A DNA stretch of 64,000 nt from an uncultured Polaribacter sp. Its GTDB lineage: Bacteria > Bacteroidota > Bacteroidia > Flavobacteriales > Flavobacteriaceae. The stretch covers positions 1 to 64,000 of the forward strand of contig NZ_CANMBY010000003.1 of the NCBI RefSeq assembly GCF_947496195.1, read 5' to 3'. The translations under genes and the position numbers were made by a program. Of this stretch, positions 52,619 to 61,244 are shown in pieces (positions within the stretch are counted from its first letter, which is position 1; each line of letters starts with the position of its first letter). Below the pieces are notes generated by a model. It searched no databases and was not told the origin of the DNA. It saw nothing but the letters and a program-made list of their open reading frames with translations.

Positions 52619-55519
52619 TTAAAATTTAATATTTGCTCCAACCAAGAAAGTTCTTGGTCTTGGATAATTTGTATTGTCAATACCATTACCTGCTAATTCT
52701 GGGTCTAAACCTGAATAGTTAGTCAGTAAAAATACATTTTGCATACCAGCCCAAATACGGATACTGTTAGAAGCAAATTTCTTGATAGGTCTATCAAAAG
52801 TATATCCTAATGTAATGTTATCCATTCTTAAGAATGAACCGTTCTCTAAAAATATATCTGATATTATTACATCTGAAGTATTTTGAAAGTTTGTGTTTAA
52901 TACTGATGTAGGTAAGTTACCTAGTACAGCATTATCTTGGATTAAAGCATATTGAGCGTTTGCAGAATTTACGTTGTTGTAAACGTAATTTCCAATGCTA
53001 GCTCTTAAGTTAAATGCTAAATCAAAGTTCTTATAATTAAAATTTGATTGGAAACCAAATTGTAAATCAGCTTGTGGGTCTTCTTTTAAATATCTATCAT
53101 TTGTATTAATAATACCATCACCATTTAAATCTGCATATGCACCTTCTATTGGGTTACCAGCTGTATCATATAACTGCTTAAATACAAAGAAAGAGTTAGG
53201 TGCGAAACCTTCTCTATATAATTGTATAAAGTTACCTGTACCACCAGCAATTCCACCAACAGTAATATCTTGTCCAAGTGCTAATTCTTTAATTTCTCTA
53301 TCTAAATAAGTAGCATTAAAGTTAAAGCTCCAGTTTATGTCTTCAGTTTTAATTACATCAGCATTTAATGTAAATTCTATACCATTTACTTGTAAATCTC
53401 CAATGTTTTGTAAAACTCTGTTTGTAAAGTTAGTACCATCTGCAACAGGAGCATCAGATAATAAATCTGTAGAGTTTTTTTGGAAAGCATTTAAAGAACC
53501 AGTAATTCTATTATTAAATAATCCATAATCTACACCTAGTTCTACAGTTGCTGTTTTTTCCCATCTTAAATTACTTCTTTCAGAAGGAATAGTAGCTAAA
53601 ATTGGGTTTCCTCCAAATATGTATTGTGAGAATTGATTTCCAAAACGATATCTATCTAAATATAAATCTCCAGCAATACCATCTTGTTGACCATTAACCC
53701 CATATGATGCTCTTAATTTTAAATCAGAAATAACTTTGCTATCTTTTAAAAAGTCTTCATCACTCATTCTCCAAGCTAAAGCTGCTCCACCAAAATCTCC
53801 CCATCTGTTATCTGGACCAAATCTAGAAGTACCATCTCTTCTGTAGTTTAAAGTTAAAAGATACTTTTCATTAAAAGTTAAATTAGCTCTTGCTAAAAAA
53901 CCAACTAAAACAATTGGAGTAGCAGCAGAAGTTGTAGGAACATTGTTTGGGTTTCTTCTGTTTCCAGTAGAAGTGCCTGAACCTTCAAATGACTGATAGT
54001 CATAACCAACTAAAAAATCTGTTTTAAACTTGCCAAATGTATTAGCATAATTAAGAGTTGCATTAAAGTTTTCGTTTAAAGATTCACCTGTTCCTTCAGA
54101 ATCATTACCTATAAATAAGTCATTAAAACTTGCAGGTACATCTAAAGAACTAAATCCTGTACCAACAGACTCTGACTTATCAAAACCAGCAGATACAGAT
54201 GCAGTCATTTCAGGTAAGAAATGAAATTTATAGTCTAACTTTAAACTTCCAAATTGTCTGAATCTATTACTTCTATTATCATTTTGAAGTAAAGCAGCAA
54301 CAGGATTTCTTGTACCATTTTGTACAACAATACCTTGTGGCGTATTTACATAATGTTGATAAAAACCTCCAAATGGAGAAGTTGGATCGTACACAGGTTG
54401 TGTTGGATCATATCTTAATGCTGCATTAAGCTGACCTGCATCAGCAAATCTTTCGTTTACAAAAGCTCTGTTATAAGTTAAATTAACTTTTAAATGATCG
54501 TCAAAGAATGATGGACTCATAGCTAACGAAATGTTTTTTCTATCAAACTGAGAAGTTAATAAGTTACCTTCAATTTCTGAAAAGTTAATAGAAAGTCTTG
54601 TTGGGATAAATCCTAAAATTTGACCTCTAACACTTAAGTTATGCTGTGTAGAAACAGATTTTTGTAATACTTCGTCTTGCCAATTTGTATTAGCAGTACC
54701 TAATAAACCAGCCATACTTGGCATACGTTGATTAACTAACTGACGAAAAGAATCACCATCAAAAACATTAATTCTATCTTTAATTTCACCAAATGCAACT
54801 TGTACATCATAATCTAAAGAATATTCTGTTCTACCTTTTTTAGTTGTAATTATAATAACCCCATTTGCTCCCCTTGCACCATAAATTGCAGTTGCAGAAG
54901 CATCTTTTAATACTGAGAAAGACTCAATATCATTAGGGTTAATACTATTTAAGTCTACACCTTGTAAAGGTAAACCGTCGATTACAATTAAGGGATCATT
55001 AGAAGCATTTAATGATGAACCACCACGAATTCTAATTTGAGAACCAGAACCAGGTGCTCCACTTGTTGTAATGTTAACCCCAGCAACACGTCCACTAATT
55101 AAATTTTCTGCAGTAACTATGTTACCTTTAGTCATTTCTTTGGCAGTAATTGCTTCAACAGAACCTGTAGCATCTTTAACAGTAGTTGTACCATAACCTA
55201 CTACAATTATTTCGTCTAATTGTTCAGAAGATTCATCTAATTGTACTGTAATATTAAAATTTGATGCTATAACAACTTCATTATCAGCGTAACCTAAGTA
55301 TCTAAAGACTAATGTGTCTCCAGTTTTTACTTTTTCTAAAGTAAAGTTACCATCAAAATCTGTTTCTGTACCTCTTGTAGTTCCTTTAACTACAACACTT
55401 ACTCCTGGCAATGGTTCACCAGAAGTTTTATCTTTTACAACTCCTTTTACTGTTTGTTGAGCAAACATGGTAAAAGAAGAGAAAAGAATTCCAATTAACA
55501 ATAATTTAAATTTTTTCAT
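52619..55519 (-). CDS. susC: SusC/RagA family TonB-linked outer-membrane protein
   Basis: 966 residues. Signal peptide to ..FAQQ, a carboxypeptidase-D-like N-terminal extension (about 25-100, TVKGVVKDKTSGEPLPGVSVVVKGT in parts), TonB box-like IIVVGYGTTTVKDATGSV, a plug domain (RIRGGSSLNASNDPLIVIDGLPL.., ATAIYGARGANGVIIITTKKG) and a C-terminal barrel ending in RTFLVGANIKF. It imports oligosaccharides with SusD as lid. It is first of the leftward run; promoter and operator lie upstream at 55586-55644. Confidence 0.96.
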   Translation of the reverse strand: MKKFKLLLIGILFSSFTMFAQQTVKGVVKDKTSGEPLPGVSVVVKGTTRGTETDFDGNFTLEKVKTGDTLVFRYLGYADNEVVIASNFNITVQLDESSEQLDEIIVVGYGTTTVKDATGSVEAITAKEMTKGNIVTAENLISGRVAGVNITTSGAPGSGSQIRIRGGSSLNASNDPLIVIDGLPLQGVDLNSINPNDIESFSVLKDASATAIYGARGANGVIIITTKKGRTEYSLDYDVQVAFGEIKDRINVFDGDSFRQLVNQRMPSMAGLLGTANTNWQDEVLQKSVSTQHNLSVRGQILGFIPTRLSINFSEIEGNLLTSQFDRKNISLAMSPSFFDDHLKVNLTYNRAFVNERFADAGQLNAALRYDPTQPVYDPTSPFGGFYQHYVNTPQGIVVQNGTRNPVAALLQNDNRSNRFRQFGSLKLDYKFHFLPEMTASVSAGFDKSESVGTGFSSLDVPASFNDLFIGNDSEGTGESLNENFNATLNYANTFGKFKTDFLVGYDYQSFEGSGTSTGNRRNPNNVPTTSAATPIVLVGFLARANLTFNEKYLLTLNYRRDGTSRFGPDNRWGDFGGAALAWRMSDEDFLKDSKVISDLKLRASYGVNGQQDGIAGDLYLDRYRFGNQFSQYIFGGNPILATIPSERSNLRWEKTATVELGVDYGLFNNRITGSLNAFQKNSTDLLSDAPVADGTNFTNRVLQNIGDLQVNGIEFTLNADVIKTEDINWSFNFNATYLDREIKELALGQDITVGGIAGGTGNFIQLYREGFAPNSFFVFKQLYDTAGNPIEGAYADLNGDGIINTNDRYLKEDPQADLQFGFQSNFNYKNFDLAFNLRASIGNYVYNNVNSANAQYALIQDNAVLGNLPTSVLNTNFQNTSDVIISDIFLENGSFLRMDNITLGYTFDRPIKKFASNSIRIWAGMQNVFLLTNYSGLDPELAGNGIDNTNYPRPRTFLVGANIKF

Positions 55520-55562
55520 GTATAATTTGTTAAATAATAACTGTAAATTTGATTTGTTTTAA

Positions 55563-55583
55563 CAATAAATTCACATTCCACAC
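55563..55583. promoter_or_regulatory. Element shared with the MFS promoter region (copy at susC)
   Basis: CAATAAATTCACATTCCACAC; the copy at 56849-56868 differs by one deletion and one substitution. It covers the predicted susC start site region. The role is unknown. Confidence 0.5.
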
Positions 55584-55585
55584 AT

Positions 55586-55616
55586 TAAATATAGTTACGA
55601 AAGTGTTAAAAACAAT
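55586..55616 (-). promoter_or_regulatory. susC promoter
   Basis: Reverse strand: TTG (55615-55613), 19 bases, TATATTTA (55593-55586), one mismatch from TAnnTTTG. The predicted start is near 55580. Confidence 0.55.
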
Positions 55617-55628
55617 ATGTTTAAACCT

Positions 55629-55644
55629 ACGAAAACGGTTTCGT
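55629..55644. promoter_or_regulatory. LacI-type operator between susC and lacI
   Basis: ACGAAAACGGTTTCGT: arms ACGAAA/TTTCGT with a central ACGG (with CG in the middle), the form of LacI-family sites. It is centred about 56 bp upstream of the predicted susC start. A further half-site ACGAAA is at 55597-55602. Confidence 0.72.
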
Positions 55645-55718
55645 GTTAACAACTTTTTTTGTGTAAAAAATGTTAAATTAGCAATATCCATAAAAGAAAA
55701 ATATCGTTAAGATAAAAA

Positions 55719-56741
55719 ATGAAACAAAAAATTACGATAAAAACAATTGCTAAAGAGTTAGGAGTTTCTACTTCTACAGTTTCTAAGGCATTGAAAGATA
55801 GTCACGAAATTGGTGCAGAAACCAAAGAAAGAATTCAAGCTTATGCAAACCTTTACAATTATAAACCTAACCACTTAGCACTTCAGCTTAGAAACCAAAA
55901 AACCAAGGTAATTGGAGTTATTCTTCCAAAAATTGTACATCATTTTTTCTCTACAGTAATTATGGGTATAGAAGAAGGAGCTAATAAAAAAGGCTATAAT
56001 ATCATGGTTTGTTTTAGCAACGAATCTCACAAAAAAGAAGTAGAAACTTTAAAGGTTTTGTCTAATGGTAGTGTAGATGGTATTATTGTATCAGTTGCTA
56101 GTGAAACACTTGAAAATAAAGATTTTACACATTTTTCTGATTTGGTAAATGAAGAAATTCCATTAGTGTTATTTGATAGAGTTATTAATGAAATTCTTTG
56201 TGATAAAGTTGTCGTAGATGATGTAGGTGCTGGTTATAAAGCTACCATGCATTTAATAGAAAATGGTAGAAAAAGAATTGCCTTAATTACTACTCCAGAC
56301 CACGTTAATGTTGGTGCATTAAGAAAACAAGGTTATGAAAAAGCTTTAATAGAATCTTATATAAAAAGTGATGATGCATTGGTTGTAAAAATTGATGAAA
56401 CAAAAGACATTTCTTCTCAAATAGCATCTGTTTTTGAACATAATATAGATGCAATTTTTGCTGTTAACGAAATTTATGCTGCTAAGGCTATGAAAATAGC
56501 AAAATCAAATGGATTAAACATACCTAAAGATATTGCTATAGCTGGATTTACTGATGGTTTAATATCAGAATATTCTTCTCCAGCTATAACAACAATAGCA
56601 CAACATGGCTTAACTATGGGAAGGCAAGCTGTAGACCTTTTAATTGAAAGAATCGAAAACGAATCTGCAGATTTTAAAGCTAAAAGAATTGTAATTTCTA
56701 GTGATCTTAAAGTAAGAGAATCTACGAAAACGTCGTCGTAA
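55719..56741 (+). CDS. LacI-family transcriptional regulator of the alpha-glucan locus
   Basis: 340 residues. N-terminal HTH (TIKTIAKELGVSTSTVSKAL, about 3-22) with the hinge helix region to ~60, then a periplasmic-binding-protein-like sensor domain (VIGVILPKIVHHFFSTVIMGIEEGA, DGIIVSVAS, LVLFDR, VVVDDVGAGYKATMHLIENG). It lies between the two divergent runs. A sugar such as maltose is the likely effector, which is inference. The operators at both runs suggest it controls both. Confidence 0.93.
   Translation: MKQKITIKTIAKELGVSTSTVSKALKDSHEIGAETKERIQAYANLYNYKPNHLALQLRNQKTKVIGVILPKIVHHFFSTVIMGIEEGANKKGYNIMVCFSNESHKKEVETLKVLSNGSVDGIIVSVASETLENKDFTHFSDLVNEEIPLVLFDRVINEILCDKVVVDDVGAGYKATMHLIENGRKRIALITTPDHVNVGALRKQGYEKALIESYIKSDDALVVKIDETKDISSQIASVFEHNIDAIFAVNEIYAAKAMKIAKSNGLNIPKDIAIAGFTDGLISEYSSPAITTIAQHGLTMGRQAVDLLIERIENESADFKAKRIVISSDLKVRESTKTSS
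56724..56739. promoter_or_regulatory. Possible third LacI-type site at the lacI 3' end
   Basis: ACGAAAACGTCGTCGT matches the susC operator at 13 of 16 positions. It lies in the last codons of lacI. Its centre is 41 bp (about four helical turns) from the centre of the palindrome at 56761-56784. Confidence 0.4.
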
Positions 56742-56760
56742 ACTTTTTTGAATTTTAGTT

Positions 56761-56784
56761 TTTTACGAACACGTGTTCGTAAAA
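56761..56784. promoter_or_regulatory. LacI-type operator upstream of the MFS transporter
   Basis: Perfect 24-bp palindrome TTTTACGAACAC/GTGTTCGTAAAA with a central CG, about 63 bp upstream of the predicted MFS transcription start. Confidence 0.72.
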
Positions 56785-56821
56785 TTTAGCACCTTTTTTT
56801 ATCAACTTCGTAAAAAAAATA

Positions 56822-56829
56822 TATATTTG
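56822..56829 (+). promoter_or_regulatory. -7 box for the MFS-pgmB-GH65-GH13 run
   Basis: TATATTTG, perfect TAnnTTTG. No good -33 element lies at the usual spacing, as expected for an activator-dependent promoter. Confidence 0.6.
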
Positions 56830-56848
56830 TTATCATATTACGATTTAT

Positions 56849-56868
56849 CAATAAATTTCATTCCACAC
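56849..56868. promoter_or_regulatory. Element shared with the susC promoter region (copy at MFS)
   Basis: CAATAAATTTCATTCCACAC, near-identical to 55563-55583. Here it lies in the predicted 5' leader of the transporter transcript. Confidence 0.5.
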
Positions 56869-56893
56869 AAAAATAATTGATAAGTCTAAAAAC

Positions 56894-56920
56894 TTATCGT
56901 AACTAAAAGATTTACGATAA
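56894..56920 (+). promoter_or_regulatory. Inverted repeat at the MFS translation start
   Basis: TTATCGTAA (56894-56902) and TTACGATAA (56912-56920) are perfect 9-base arms with a 9-base loop CTAAAAGAT. The right arm ends on the A of the ATG. It could be a hairpin that hides the start or another protein site. Confidence 0.45.
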
Positions 56921-58266
56921 TGGAAAAACGCAAGTTGAGTTTCTTGCAAATCTGGAACATGAGTTTTGGATTTCTTGGAATACAAATGGGTTTTGCACTT
57001 CAAAACGCAAACGCAAGTAGAATTTTACAAATTTTTGGAGCAGATGTTCACGAACTTTCTTGGTTTTGGATTATTGCACCCTTAATGGGTTTAATAGTTC
57101 AACCAATTATTGGACACTACAGTGACAAAACTTGGGGGCGTTTTGGAAGAAGAAAACCATATTTTTTAATAGGTGCAATTTTGGCTTCTATTGGCCTAAT
57201 TTTAATGCCACAAGCAGATCTATTTATTGCATTCTTACCTGCTCTTTGGGTAGGTGCTGGTTTTTTAATGATTATGGATGCTTCTTTTAATATTGCTATG
57301 GAGCCATTTAGAGCTTTAGTGGGCGATAATTTAAGAACTGACCAAAGAACATTAGGTTTTAGCGTTCAAACTGCACTAATTGGTTTTGGTGCTGTTGTAG
57401 GATCTTGGTTGCCTTATGCTTTAACGAATTGGTTTGGAGTTTCTAATGAAACTTCAGCAGGAGTAGTTCCTGCCAATTTAATATGGTCTTTTATAATTGG
57501 TGCAGCCGTTTTAATTATATCTATTTTAGTTACAGTAACAACAACAAAAGAATATTCTCCAGAAGAAATGGCAAGTTTCGATAACGAAACTGTTGAAGAA
57601 TCAGAAGAAGAAAACTCTAGTTTACTTGATATTTTTGATGATTTCAAAAAAATGCCAGCTACAATGCGTCAATTAAGCTGGGTGCAATTCTTTTCTTGGT
57701 TTGGACTTTTTGGAATGTGGGTTTTTGCTACCCCTGCAATAGCACAACATATATATGGATTGCCTCATACAGATAGTAGTAGTTCTGTTTATCAAGATGC
57801 AGGTGATTGGGTAGGAATTCTCTTTGGAATTTACAACCTAGTTTCTGCTTTTTATGCATTTGCTTTACCATATATAGCTAAAAAAATAGGAAGAAAAAAA
57901 ACACATTCTATTTCGTTAATTATTGGAGGTTTAGGGCTTTTATCAATTTACATAATGCCAGATAAAAATTGGTTGATAGTTTCTATGATTGGAGTTGGAA
58001 TTGCTTGGGCTAGTATTTTAGCTATGCCATATGCAATTTTAGCAGGATCAATATCAGCTAAAAAAATGGGAGTTTATATGGGAATATTTAATTTCTTTAT
58101 TGTAATTCCTCAAATTATCAATGCATTAATTGGTGGTCCATTAGTAAAATACGCCTATAATAACGAAGCAATTTTTGCTATTGTTATAAGCGGATTAAGT
58201 TTTTTAATTGCTGCAGCACTTGTCTATAAAGTAAAAGATGTAGATGATGTAGTACAAACAAATTAA
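56920..58266 (+). CDS. MFS sugar transporter (maltose/SLC45-like)
   Basis: 448 residues, about 12 hydrophobic helices. SFGFLGIQMGFALQNANASRI at helix 1 and the MFS loop signature GHYSDKTWGRFGRRKPYF are those of maltose/oligosaccharide transporters found next to GH65 genes in Bacteroidota. A charged central loop (EEMASFDNETVEESEEENSS region) separates the two halves. Inner-membrane import of maltose or maltodextrin is inferred from context. The stop directly precedes the pgmB ATG. Confidence 0.92.
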   Translation: MEKRKLSFLQIWNMSFGFLGIQMGFALQNANASRILQIFGADVHELSWFWIIAPLMGLIVQPIIGHYSDKTWGRFGRRKPYFLIGAILASIGLILMPQADLFIAFLPALWVGAGFLMIMDASFNIAMEPFRALVGDNLRTDQRTLGFSVQTALIGFGAVVGSWLPYALTNWFGVSNETSAGVVPANLIWSFIIGAAVLIISILVTVTTTKEYSPEEMASFDNETVEESEEENSSLLDIFDDFKKMPATMRQLSWVQFFSWFGLFGMWVFATPAIAQHIYGLPHTDSSSSVYQDAGDWVGILFGIYNLVSAFYAFALPYIAKKIGRKKTHSISLIIGGLGLLSIYIMPDKNWLIVSMIGVGIAWASILAMPYAILAGSISAKKMGVYMGIFNFFIVIPQIINALIGGPLVKYAYNNEAIFAIVISGLSFLIAAALVYKVKDVDDVVQTN

Positions 58267-58926
58267 ATGAATAAAAAAGGATTTATATTCGATTTAGATG
58301 GTGTTATCGTAGACACTGCAAAATATCATTACCTAGCTTGGAAAAAGTTAGCTAATGAATTAGGATTTGAATTTACCAAAGAACAAAACGAATTATTTAA
58401 AGGCGTTAGTAGAAAACGTTGTTTAGAAATTTTATTGCATGATATTGGTAATGTTACTTACACACAAGATGATTTTGATAGGTGGATGATAGAAAAAAAT
58501 GAAGATTATTTAGCATTTATTTCTAATATGAATGATTCAGAAATTCTACCAGATGTACCTAAAGTTTTAAATTATCTAAAGCAAAACAACATGCCTATAG
58601 CATTAGGTTCTGCAAGTAAAAATGCAAAACCAATATTAGAAAAAGTAGGCTTATTACCTTATTTTGATACAATTGTAGATGGTAATAATGTAACAAAAGC
58701 AAAGCCAGATCCAGAAGTTTTTCTACTAGCTGCAAAGCAGTTAAAAGTAGATGCTAAAGACTGCATAGTTTTTGAAGATGCTGTTGCAGGTATAGAAGCT
58801 GCTAACAGTGCAAAAATGATAAGTATTGGTATTGGAGATAAAAATGTATTATCAGAAGCTCAATTTAACTTTAATGATTTTACAGAGATCAATATCAAAT
58901 TTATTGAAGAATTAATAAAAAATTAA
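58267..58926 (+). CDS. pgmB: Beta-phosphoglucomutase
   Basis: 219-residue HAD-superfamily enzyme that converts beta-glucose-1-P to glucose-6-P. FDLDGVIVDTAKYHYLAWK gives nucleophile Asp9 and acid/base Asp11; the cap has KGVSRKRCLEILL, then LGSASKNAK (motif II) and KAKPDPEVF..VFEDAVAGIEAA (motifs III/IV). It starts directly after the transporter stop and is followed one base later by the GH65 gene, which makes its substrate. Confidence 0.95.
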   Translation: MNKKGFIFDLDGVIVDTAKYHYLAWKKLANELGFEFTKEQNELFKGVSRKRCLEILLHDIGNVTYTQDDFDRWMIEKNEDYLAFISNMNDSEILPDVPKVLNYLKQNNMPIALGSASKNAKPILEKVGLLPYFDTIVDGNNVTKAKPDPEVFLLAAKQLKVDAKDCIVFEDAVAGIEAANSAKMISIGIGDKNVLSEAQFNFNDFTEINIKFIEELIKN

Positions 58927-58927
58927 A

Positions 58928-61234
58928 ATGAATCAAGATTATATAAAACCAAATGCATGGTCAATCTTAGAAGAAGGTTTTGATGCAGCTCAGGTTAAAT
59001 CTTCAGAAAGCCTTTTCAGTATTGGAAATGGAGCAATGGGACAACGTGCTAATTTTGAAGAAAAATATTCAGGTGATACCTTTCAAGGTAGTTATATAGC
59101 TGGAGTTTATTATCCAGATAAAACTAGAGTAGGTTGGTGGAAAAATGGGTATCCAGAGTACTTTGCAAAAGTGTTAAATGCACCCAATTGGATAGGGATA
59201 AACGTTAAAATTAACGAAGAAGACTTAGATTTAAATCAATGTAAATCTGTTTCAAAATTTACAAGAGAACTTAACATGAAAGAAGGTTGGTTATCTAGAA
59301 GTTTTGAAGCCGAATTACAAAACGGAATCAAAATTAAAGTCGATACAAAACGTTTCTTAAGTTTAGAATTAGACGAAGTTGGAGCCATTAGTTATAATGT
59401 AACTCCATTAAATAGTAGCGCAAAAATTACTTTTACTCCATATTTGGATGCTGGTATTACTAATGAAGATACCAATTGGGATGACCAGTTTTGGGATGTT
59501 TTAAATGTAGTTCAAAACAACCAGCAATCTTTTATAGAAGCACGAACTATGAAAACTAATTTTCATACGTGTACTTTTATGCAATCTCGTTTATTTATAG
59601 ACGATAAAGAGATTTTAACAGATTGTAATAATCAAAAATCAGATAAATTTGCTTCTTGCTCATATCAACAAAAAATCAACCAAAATCAAACCTATACAAT
59701 TAACAAATTCGGAGGGTATGTTGTAGATAGAAATCATGATAAAAATGAGTTGATAGCTGCAGCAAAAGATGTTTTAGACAAAGCTGTTAGTTTTGGTTTT
59801 GATGCATTATTGGAAATGCAAAAACAATCTTGGGCTCAAATTTGGCATATGTCAGACATTACTATAGAAGGTGATGTAAAAGCACAACAAGGTATTCGTT
59901 TTAATATTTTTCAATTAAATCAAACCTATTTAGGAACTGATGCAAAGTTAAATATTGGGCCTAAAGGATTTACTGGAGAAAAATATGGAGGAAGTACCTA
60001 TTGGGATACAGAAGCTTATTGTATACCTTTTTACATGGCAACCAAAGATCAATCTGTAGCTAGAACCTTATTAGAATATAGGTATGAACACCTAGAAAAA
60101 GCTATAGAGAATGCAGAAAAATTAGGTTTTACTAATGGAGCAGCTTTATATCCAATGGTTACTATGAATGGTGAAGAATGCCATAATGAGTGGGAAATAA
60201 CTTTCGAAGAAATTCATAGAAATGGAGCTATTGCATTTGCCATATATAACTATCATAGATTCACAAACGATTATTCTTACATCCCTGAAAAAGGCTTAGA
60301 AGTATTAATTGCTATTGCACGTTTTTGGCATCAAAGAGTTAATTTCTCTACAGATAAAAATAAATTTGTAATGTTAGGTGTTACTGGGCCTAATGAGTAT
60401 GAAAATAACGTTAACAACAATTGGTATACAAATTACATTGCAAAATGGTGTATAGAGTATGCTCTAGAAAATATTGAAACTGTAAAAATCGAGCATATAT
60501 CAGATTATATGCGAATTAAAGGCAAAGTTAAATTTACAGATGAAGAACTTAATTCTTGGAAAAATGTAGCAGATAATATGTATTTTCCATATTCAGAAAA
60601 GCATGATGTTTTTTTACAACAAGATGGTTTTTTAGATAAAGAATTAATTACGGTTGCAGATTTAGATCAAAGTCAAAGACCAATTAACCAAAACTGGAGT
60701 TGGGATAGAATCTTACGTTCACCATATATAAAACAAGCAGATACTTTACAAGGCTTTTATATGTTCGAAGATCATTTTTCTGAAGAACAATTAGCAAAAC
60801 ATTTCGATTTTTATGAGCCATTTACCGTTCATGAAAGTTCTTTATCTCCTTGTGTACATAGCATACAAGCTGCAAAATTAGATAGAATGGAGCAAGCTTA
60901 CACATTCTATTTAAGAACATCAAGATTAGATTTAGACGATTACAACCATGAAGTAGAAGAAGGATTACATATTACATCTATGGCTGGAACTTGGATGAGT
61001 ATTGTTGAAGGTTTTGGTGGAATGCGTATTAAAAACAATATGTTATCATTTGCACCAAAAATTCCAAAACAATGGAAATCTTATTCTTTTAAGGTAAACT
61101 TTAGAAGTCAAATTATTAAAGTAAGTGTTTCACATAAAGGAACTTACTTTGAAGTTGAAAGTAATTCAGATATAAATATTTTAGTAAATGGAGAGATTAC
61201 TAAAGTTTCACCTAATAACTTACAAACTGCATAA
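58928..61234 (+). CDS. GH65 family maltose phosphorylase-like enzyme
   Basis: 768 residues. An N-terminal beta-sandwich (about 1-270) is followed by an (alpha/alpha)6 barrel. GGSTYWDTEAY and the NGEECHNEWEITFEEIHRN region (about 414-432, with the family's general-acid Glu) and the phosphate-binding FTVHESSLSPCVHS block are clear, so it is a phosphorylase of family GH65 rather than a hydrolase. With pgmB and a maltose-type transporter, maltose is the likely substrate; trehalose or kojibiose cannot be excluded from sequence. Predicted cytoplasmic, with no signal peptide. Confidence 0.93.
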   Translation: MNQDYIKPNAWSILEEGFDAAQVKSSESLFSIGNGAMGQRANFEEKYSGDTFQGSYIAGVYYPDKTRVGWWKNGYPEYFAKVLNAPNWIGINVKINEEDLDLNQCKSVSKFTRELNMKEGWLSRSFEAELQNGIKIKVDTKRFLSLELDEVGAISYNVTPLNSSAKITFTPYLDAGITNEDTNWDDQFWDVLNVVQNNQQSFIEARTMKTNFHTCTFMQSRLFIDDKEILTDCNNQKSDKFASCSYQQKINQNQTYTINKFGGYVVDRNHDKNELIAAAKDVLDKAVSFGFDALLEMQKQSWAQIWHMSDITIEGDVKAQQGIRFNIFQLNQTYLGTDAKLNIGPKGFTGEKYGGSTYWDTEAYCIPFYMATKDQSVARTLLEYRYEHLEKAIENAEKLGFTNGAALYPMVTMNGEECHNEWEITFEEIHRNGAIAFAIYNYHRFTNDYSYIPEKGLEVLIAIARFWHQRVNFSTDKNKFVMLGVTGPNEYENNVNNNWYTNYIAKWCIEYALENIETVKIEHISDYMRIKGKVKFTDEELNSWKNVADNMYFPYSEKHDVFLQQDGFLDKELITVADLDQSQRPINQNWSWDRILRSPYIKQADTLQGFYMFEDHFSEEQLAKHFDFYEPFTVHESSLSPCVHSIQAAKLDRMEQAYTFYLRTSRLDLDDYNHEVEEGLHITSMAGTWMSIVEGFGGMRIKNNMLSFAPKIPKQWKSYSFKVNFRSQIIKVSVSHKGTYFEVESNSDINILVNGEITKVSPNNLQTA

Positions 61235-61244
61235 ATTTTAAACA

